A stretch of DNA of 9,549 nucleotides from NCBI GenBank assembly GCA_030151725.1, contig JASLDD010000175.1, positions 1 to 9,549 on the forward strand, read 5' to 3'. A program made the position numbers and the translations under genes. This stretch comes from Solirubrobacteraceae bacterium. Lineage in GTDB: Bacteria > Actinomycetota > Thermoleophilia > Solirubrobacterales > Solirubrobacteraceae. Each line of letters begins with the position of its first letter. Positions within the stretch are counted from its first letter, which is position 1. Below the pieces are notes generated by a model. It was not told where the DNA came from. It searched no databases and worked only from the letters and a program-made list of their open reading frames with translations. Positions 5,983-9,549 of this stretch are shown here, piece after piece.

Positions 5983-6799
5983 TCTCGCTGCGGCTCGCCA
6001 AGACTTGCAGGCATTCGGTGACATCATCGGGCGGCCGTTGACCGACGAGCAGGTGCGAGCGCTGAGGCTCCGCAAGCGGGTCACGGTGATCGTCGCACCG
6101 CGCCAGTCGGGCAAGTCGCGCTCGTTGGCCGTGCTGGCACTCCATCGGGCGTTCAGGCGTTCAGGCGTGCGGGTGCTCGTCATCTCGGCGGGCGATGAGG
6201 CGGCTAAGCGTCTGCTCGCCGACGTGCGCGCGATCGCCGCGGGCGCAGAGCTACTGCGCCGATCCGTGGTCGATGAGTCGGCGGGGCTGCTGACGTTGAG
6301 CAACGGGTCGGAGATCCGCAGTGTGCCGTCGTCCGAGCGTCAGATCCGCGGTTGGTCGGTCGACCTGCTGCTGATTGATGAGGCCGCTCTCGTCTCGGAT
6401 GAGCTGATCCTTGGCGCGGCGTTCCCGACCACGGCGGCGAGGCCGTTGGCGCGGATCGTGCTCGCGTCGAGCGCTACGGCAGCGTCGGGGGCGTTCTATG
6501 ACCATGTGACGCTTGCTCGGCAGGGGTCTGAGCATGTGGAGGCGTTTGCGTGGCGGATCGAGGACGCCCCTTGGGTCCATCCGAGCGTGATTGAGGCGGC
6601 GCGGGAGTCGATGACCCCGACTCGTTTCGAAGCGGAGTACATGGGTGTCTTCGCGTCCGCGTCGGATGCGCTGTTCCCACGGCTCCTGCTCGATCGCGCG
6701 ACGGCTGACTATGCACTCGGCCTGGTGAGCGGGCGCTGCTCTTCGGCAACCGGCATGGCAAGCCGCTCGACTACTCCAACCTGCACGGTCGGGTCATGA
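5966..6799 (+). pseudogene. Terminase large subunit, ATPase domain only (nuclease domain lost)
   Basis: The reading frame is 277 codons, with GGAAGG before ATG 5966. Seen: Walker A APRQSGKS (44-51), Walker B LLLIDEA with catalytic E139 (134-140), coupling motif LASSAT (166-171), then WRIEDAPWVHPSVIEAARE and FEAEYMGVFASASDALFP, the usual end of the ATPase domain. Authentic terminase sequence stops at about residue 250 (ADYALG). The last 25 or so residues are an out-of-frame reading of integrase DNA. The RNase H-like nuclease domain with its acidic triad is absent; the family normally has 400-550 residues. The product could still hydrolyse ATP but could not cut DNA. The abrupt domain-boundary ending and foreign tail point to a deletion joining terL to int. 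Confidence 0.85.
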
Positions 6800-7092
6800 A
6801 GCCCATTGCTGAGGAGGCAGGTGTGCCGTGGGCAGCGTTCCACACGCTCCGCCACACATGTGCATCGAGGCTGTTCTCACAGGGCCGCAACGCCGTCCAG
6901 GTCCAGCGCTGGCTCGGGCATCACTCGCCCGCGTTCACGCTCGCGACCTACGTGCACCTGCTCGACGGAGACGACCTTGGAGGCCCGCTCTCGACGCCGA
7001 AGATCGCTCGCGAAAGTGTCAGCGAAGTGTCAGCGCAAGGCACGGATACAGCCCGCAACGGCGCGCAAGCGCAAGTCCTCCAAGCCGCGTAA
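6727..7092 (+). pseudogene. Tyrosine-family integrase, C-terminal fragment
   Basis: In the frame of stop 7090-7092, integrase-like sequence begins at about 6727 (GERALLFGNRHGKPLDYSN) and runs through ATG 6796. Numbered from that Met, it has H16-x-x-R19 (FHTLRHTCASRLF), W39-L-G-H42 (WLGHHSP) and the nucleophile Y52 in TLATYVHLL. These are the second half of the R-H-R-Y set. The first catalytic Arg, the core N-half and the arm-binding domain are missing, and an in-frame TGA at 6706 precedes the fragment. It ends 50 bp before attR, the normal place for an integrase. The fragment alone cannot catalyse recombination, so this copy of the element is probably fixed unless helped in trans. Confidence 0.9.
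7015..7034 (+). repeat. Candidate integrase arm-type site, right
   Basis: AGTGTCAGCGAAGTGTCAGC is a tandem pair of AGTGTCAGC matching 628-647 at 18 of 20 bases, with the same C/T change in each half. It lies inside the 3' end of the integrase fragment, 108 bp before the right core. Presence at both element ends in the same orientation supports a role as arm sites. Confidence 0.6.
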
Positions 7093-7142
7093 ATACCGAC
7101 CGACACGCACTCACACGCATACCACGGGTAGGCGCTCGGTGC

Positions 7143-7187
7143 ACTTCTAATCCGAGGGTCGCTGGTTCGAATCCAGCCGGGGGCATC
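7143..7187 (+). repeat. attR core (45-bp direct repeat, right copy)
   Basis: Identical to 515-559. Upstream of it (7136-7142) the sequence does not continue as tRNA, so this is only the displaced 3' part of the original tRNA-Arg gene, left as a remnant by integration. The next host gene ends 16 bp to the right. Confidence 0.93.
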
Positions 7188-7202
7188 GCAGGCTCGGGTC
7201 GC

Positions 7203-7490
7203 TCAGCCGGTCGCGGGATGACTCGCGGCCCACGCCACGATCTGCTCGCTGCCGATGACCGTGGAGCGGTCATCGAGGAGGAGCACCGGGACATCCTGTT
7301 GGCCGGTCAGCTCGATGATCTCCTTGCGCTTGCCCATGCGGCTGAAGGGAAGGTTTTTGAAGCCGCCGACAACCTTCACGGTGTAAAGGTGGCCCGCCGT
7401 GTCGAGCGCTTGCGCTGCCACTCCGCAGGGATGCTTGAAGAGTGGAGCGTTGGCGCCATGGGTACGGGCTGGGCACGTATAGAGGATCAT
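7203..7490 (-). CDS. Glutathione S-transferase N-domain/glutaredoxin-like small protein
   Basis: 95 aa on the minus strand from ATG at 7490 to TGA at 7203. Seen: ILYTCPARTHG start, HPCGVAAQALDTAGHLYTVK (about 20-39), then QQDVPVLLLDDRSTVIGSEQ (64-83) and IVAWAASHP. The cis-Pro in DVPVLLLDD and the following STVIGSEQIV are the thioredoxin-like glutathione-binding pattern of GST N-terminal domains. There is no CxxC redox pair; the single HPC cysteine follows a spacer. Length equals one thioredoxin-like domain with no C-terminal GST helical domain. It belongs to the host flank, and its 3' end faces the element. Substrate and function are unknown. Confidence 0.75.
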   Translation of the reverse strand: MILYTCPARTHGANAPLFKHPCGVAAQALDTAGHLYTVKVVGGFKNLPFSRMGKRKEIIELTGQQDVPVLLLDDRSTVIGSEQIVAWAASHPATG

Positions 7491-7929
7491 GGCGGCGATT
7501 GTATGGGCCGCGAGAGCTGCGAGCGATCTTTCGGAAAGATTTCTCGGATCGTGGAGTCCTGGTCGTTGACGGCGCCTCGGATTTGGCATCCCGTCGGCTC
7601 GCGGTGCGCACTTGCTCCCCGCTCGGCGCACCGCGAGCAACTTCTGTCTCAGGCTGTTTTGGCTGCCTGTTGGCCGGGTAGGAGCGGGGCAGGCCTCGCT
7701 TGACCCCCGTTCGAGGCCACAGGGACGGGGCCGCTCTCGTCGGCCCTCGATGCGCGAAGCCCCCAACGCATCGGGGTGGGTATGAGGCGGAGCGGTCTCG
7801 TATCGAACTTGCGGCGCGCCTTGGCAGGTCCCGCCGGGCGCGCCGCAAGTACGCTGCGGCGCTGGCCGAAAATAGCGGCCTATAGCATCTCCGGGGTCCG
7901 CCCCGACGGTGCCGCGCGCAAGCGAGCTC
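7491..7929. other. 467-bp gene-free gap with strong hairpins and possible pseudoknots
   Basis: No reading frame here looks like a protein on either strand. The gap to 7957 instead holds perfect inverted repeats. A 13-bp stem lies at 7597-7609/7626-7638. A 7-bp stem at 7692-7698/7712-7718 has a loop CCCCGT (7705-7710) that can pair with ACGGGG (7725-7730). A 7-bp stem at 7748-7754/7767-7773 has a C-rich loop that can pair with the G run at 7774-7780. A 14-bp stem lies at 7807-7820/7837-7850. A tRNA-like T arm follows at 7930. A structured RNA or a set of terminators would both fit. Confidence 0.4.
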
Positions 7930-7954
7930 GCTGGTTCGACTCCAGCGCGGGGCA
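7930..7954 (+). other. tRNA-like 3' end (T arm plus acceptor strand)
   Basis: GCTGG-TTCGACT-CCAGC (7930-7946) is a perfect T arm, followed by GCGGGGC and A (7947-7954) in the place of an acceptor strand and discriminator. No complete cloverleaf fits upstream. A partial acceptor partner, GCCCCG, occurs at 7900-7905, which leaves only 24 bases for the D and anticodon arms. It may be a deleted tRNA, an old attachment-site remnant, or the end of a larger structured RNA. Confidence 0.45.
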
Positions 7955-7957
7955 CTG

Positions 7958-9549
7958 ATGTTCATCGTCACCGCGCTGCTCTACCCGTGCGTGCTTGCAG
8001 CGCTTTGTCTGGGAACGGGCCTGCTGATGGACCGCTGCGCGGGAGGATCTCTGGCTGCGCCGCTGCTGCTGGTGGTGGGCGCCGCGGGCCTGATCGCGGT
8101 CTCGCAGCTGAGCACCTACCTCTACACGGTGGCCCCGGCCACCCCCTATGTGATGCTCGCTGTGGCCGTGGCCGGCTTCGTGTTGGGTCGGTCTCGAGCG
8201 GTGAGGCTCGCGCGGGGAGTGCGCAAGCGGGCACCGCTGCTGGCGATGTCGGTGCTCGCCTATCTGATCGCCCTGGCCCCTGTGCTGGTGTCGGGACGGA
8301 CGACGTTCTCCTCCTACATGGTGCTGTCGGACTCCGCCGTGCACCTGATCGGCGCCGACTTCCTCATCCGCCACGGCCAGCACTACGCGCATCTCGACCT
8401 GCACAACTCGGTGGGCCAGTTCATCAACGACTACTACAACTCGAGCTACCCCTCGGGCGCCGACACGCTGTTTGGCGGCAGCGCGTTCCTACTGGGGTTG
8501 CCGCTGATCTGGGCCTTTCAGCCCTTCAACGCCTTCATGCTCGCCGCGGCCGTCGGCCCCGCCTGGATGATCGCTCGGCGGCTGGGGCTGAACGGCGCCT
8601 GGGCTGCGCTCGCGGCTCTCACGGCTGTGGTTCCGGCGCTCGTGTACGCCTACGAGCTGTTCGGCTCGATCAAGGAGATCACAACCCTGCCGATCGTCCT
8701 GGCTCTGGGCGCGCTGATCGTCGAGCATCGCGCGTGGCTGAACCGTGGCGTCGCCCCGGCGGTTCCCTTCGCCCTGCTGCTCGCCGGGGGCATCTCCGCG
8801 CTGGGGGTCGCGTTCGCGACGTGGGCGCTCGTGAGCGCGGCGGTGCTCGGTGCCGTCCTCGCGAGCAGCCTGTCGAGGGCGAGCATCCGTCCGACGCTTG
8901 CGCTGCTCGGCGGAGCGGCTGCGGTGCTCCTAATCGCGGCATGGCCTACGTGGGTTGAGCTACCCGGCTCGGTGAAGGTCGCCCAGAACATTGCCGCGAC
9001 GAGCAATCCCGGGAACCTGCACAGCCCGCTACGCGCGGTTCAGGTACTCGGGGTGTGGCTGGGAGGCAGCTACAAGCTCTCCCCCTACGGGGATCAGCTG
9101 ACGGTGACGCATCTGCTGATGGCGCTGACGGTGCTTGCGGCTGCACTCGGGGCATTCCATCTGCTGCGAAGACGGCTGTTTGCCCTCGGCGGATGGTTTG
9201 CGCTGATGCTGCTGGCATGGCTTGTGGTGAGCCTCAGCGTCTCCACGTGGGCGGCGGCCAAGACGCTGATGCTGACCTCGCCGGCGGTGGTGCTGCTGGC
9301 GTGGGGGGGAGTTGCGGCGCTGCGCAGGGCGCCCTCGCGAGCGCTTTCGCTGCCGGCGGCGGGTGTGCTCGCGCTCGGCCTGGCCGCAGGCGCGCTGGCC
9401 TCGGATGCGCTTCAGTATCACGTCGCCAACCTGGCGCCCACCGCCCGCTATCAGGAGCTGGCCTCGCTGGATGCGCGCTTTGCCCGACAGGGGCCAACCC
9501 TGTTCACGGACTTCGACGAATACTCCATGTACGAGCTGCGCGATCTCGA
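7958..9549 (+). CDS. Large polytopic membrane protein, possible GT-C-type glycosyltransferase (partial, 3' end off window)
   Basis: The frame is open from ATG 7958 to the window edge, 530 codons. It has many hydrophobic segments (for example residues 2-24, 33-48, 62-77, 93-112, 171-187 and 190-204) separated by short basic loops. A conserved-looking extracytoplasmic stretch follows the fourth helix: LSDSAVHLIGADFLIRHGQ then NSVGQFINDYYNSSYPSGAD. An acidic SDS site (D125) in an early outer loop and many helices recall GT-C glycosyltransferases that use lipid-linked sugars, but I see no decisive signature. The visible end (PTLFTDFDEYSMYELRDL) leaves the membrane and resembles the start of a soluble outer domain. 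The start sits 3 bp after the tRNA-like end with no clear ribosome site. Similar large proteins of unknown role are familiar from Solirubrobacterales genomes. Confidence 0.7.
   Translation, partial: MFIVTALLYPCVLAALCLGTGLLMDRCAGGSLAAPLLLVVGAAGLIAVSQLSTYLYTVAPATPYVMLAVAVAGFVLGRSRAVRLARGVRKRAPLLAMSVLAYLIALAPVLVSGRTTFSSYMVLSDSAVHLIGADFLIRHGQHYAHLDLHNSVGQFINDYYNSSYPSGADTLFGGSAFLLGLPLIWAFQPFNAFMLAAAVGPAWMIARRLGLNGAWAALAALTAVVPALVYAYELFGSIKEITTLPIVLALGALIVEHRAWLNRGVAPAVPFALLLAGGISALGVAFATWALVSAAVLGAVLASSLSRASIRPTLALLGGAAAVLLIAAWPTWVELPGSVKVAQNIAATSNPGNLHSPLRAVQVLGVWLGGSYKLSPYGDQLTVTHLLMALTVLAAALGAFHLLRRRLFALGGWFALMLLAWLVVSLSVSTWAAAKTLMLTSPAVVLLAWGGVAALRRAPSRALSLPAAGVLALGLAAGALASDALQYHVANLAPTARYQELASLDARFARQGPTLFTDFDEYSMYELRDL

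Larger units (their letters stand above)
515..7187. mobile_element. Integrated phage-satellite-like or deleted prophage element in tRNA-Arg
   Basis: Bounded by perfect 45-bp direct repeats (515-559 and 7143-7187) that duplicate the 3' portion of tRNA-Arg; the repeats start 6,628 bp apart. Contents, all on the plus strand: DUF433/PIN pair, small basic protein, RepB-type primase, RusA-like resolvase, RecA-like ATPase, excisionase-type HTH, terminase small subunit-like protein, terminase large subunit lacking its nuclease domain, and the C-terminal third of a tyrosine integrase beside the right repeat. No portal, capsid, tail, lysin or clear repressor gene is present. tRNA target, terminal integrase and replication-packaging order are known traits of integrated phages and phage satellites. 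Whether this lineage ever had structural genes cannot be told from this copy, because an internal deletion is evident at about 6710-6730. Confidence 0.88.

Noticed and set aside
7019..7294. Minus-strand frame with the same PPAGFEPATLGLEV peptide
   Set aside because: Antisense of the attR copy of the tRNA 3' part. It also overlaps the integrase fragment and the GST-like gene.
7900..7954. Complete tRNA gene
   Set aside because: Only the T arm and six acceptor pairs fit. The 24 bases between them cannot form both D and anticodon arms, and no long variable-arm reading gave a 7-nt anticodon loop.
7491..7955. Minus-strand frame starting MPRAGVEPASSLAR, upstream of and in frame with the GST-like protein
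   Set aside because: The start is the antisense of the T-arm-like sequence at 7930-7954, and the residues up to the Met at 7490 are low-complexity Arg/Pro/Ala without domain character. The real start is ATG 7490.
7560..7957. Complete tmRNA gene (ssrA)
   Set aside because: The pseudoknot-like stems and T arm are suggestive, but there is no 5' partner for the acceptor strand, no upstream TTCGAC signature and no tag frame ending in an ALAA-type sequence.
7909..8958. Long plus-strand frame of 349 codons
   Set aside because: It is a shadow of the membrane-protein gene at 7958: it reads as low-complexity Arg/Gly/Ala, while the other frame gives clear transmembrane helices and stays open to the window end.

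Overview
The window is high-GC DNA from an actinomycete-like genome. The protein styles, the tRNA-Arg without an encoded CCA, and the flanking membrane protein all suggest Actinomycetota, most likely the Thermoleophilia/Solirubrobacterales branch; that placement is inference from protein resemblance, not a search. It holds a host chromosomal locus interrupted by a small integrated element of about 6.6 kb.

Left flank (1-483): the N-terminal part of a membrane-anchored thioredoxin/DsbA-like protein on the minus strand, then an intact tRNA-Arg(TCT) at 484-557. The last 45 bp of the tRNA region (515-559) recur perfectly at 7143-7187. These copies are read as attL and attR of an element integrated into the 3' half of the tRNA gene. 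A second repeat pair, 20 bp with two mismatches (628-647 and 7015-7034), lies just inside both ends and looks like integrase arm-type sites.

Element interior, all on the plus strand: first a two-gene module (782-2009) encoding a MerR-HTH/DUF433 protein and a PIN-like protein, resembling a toxin-antitoxin pair. A regulatory gap follows, with a strong hairpin terminator and a 9-bp inverted repeat (2010-2286). Next is one tightly overlapping operon (2287-6799): a small low-complexity protein, a RepB/AEP-type primase, a RusA-like Holliday junction resolvase, a RecA-like RepA-type ATPase with a C-terminal winged helix, an excisionase-type HTH protein, a terminase small-subunit-like protein and a terminase large subunit. 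The terminase is cut off after its ATPase domain and runs out of frame into the last third of a tyrosine integrase (about 6727-7092), which ends beside attR. The gene set is replication plus packaging with no capsid, portal, tail or lysis genes. It is either a phage satellite-like element or a prophage reduced by a deletion joining terL to int. The 3' end of the helicase gene carries a cluster of CGTGTCC repeats and a perfect palindrome, a candidate replication origin.

Right flank (7188-9549): a short glutathione S-transferase N-domain-like protein on the minus strand; a 467-bp gap with several strong hairpins, two possible pseudoknots and a tRNA-like T-arm/acceptor end; and a long polytopic membrane protein running off the window.

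The primase, ATPase and resolvase would replicate the excised element, the HTH protein and integrase would control excision, and the terminases would package it. With terL and int both broken, this copy probably cannot move by itself.
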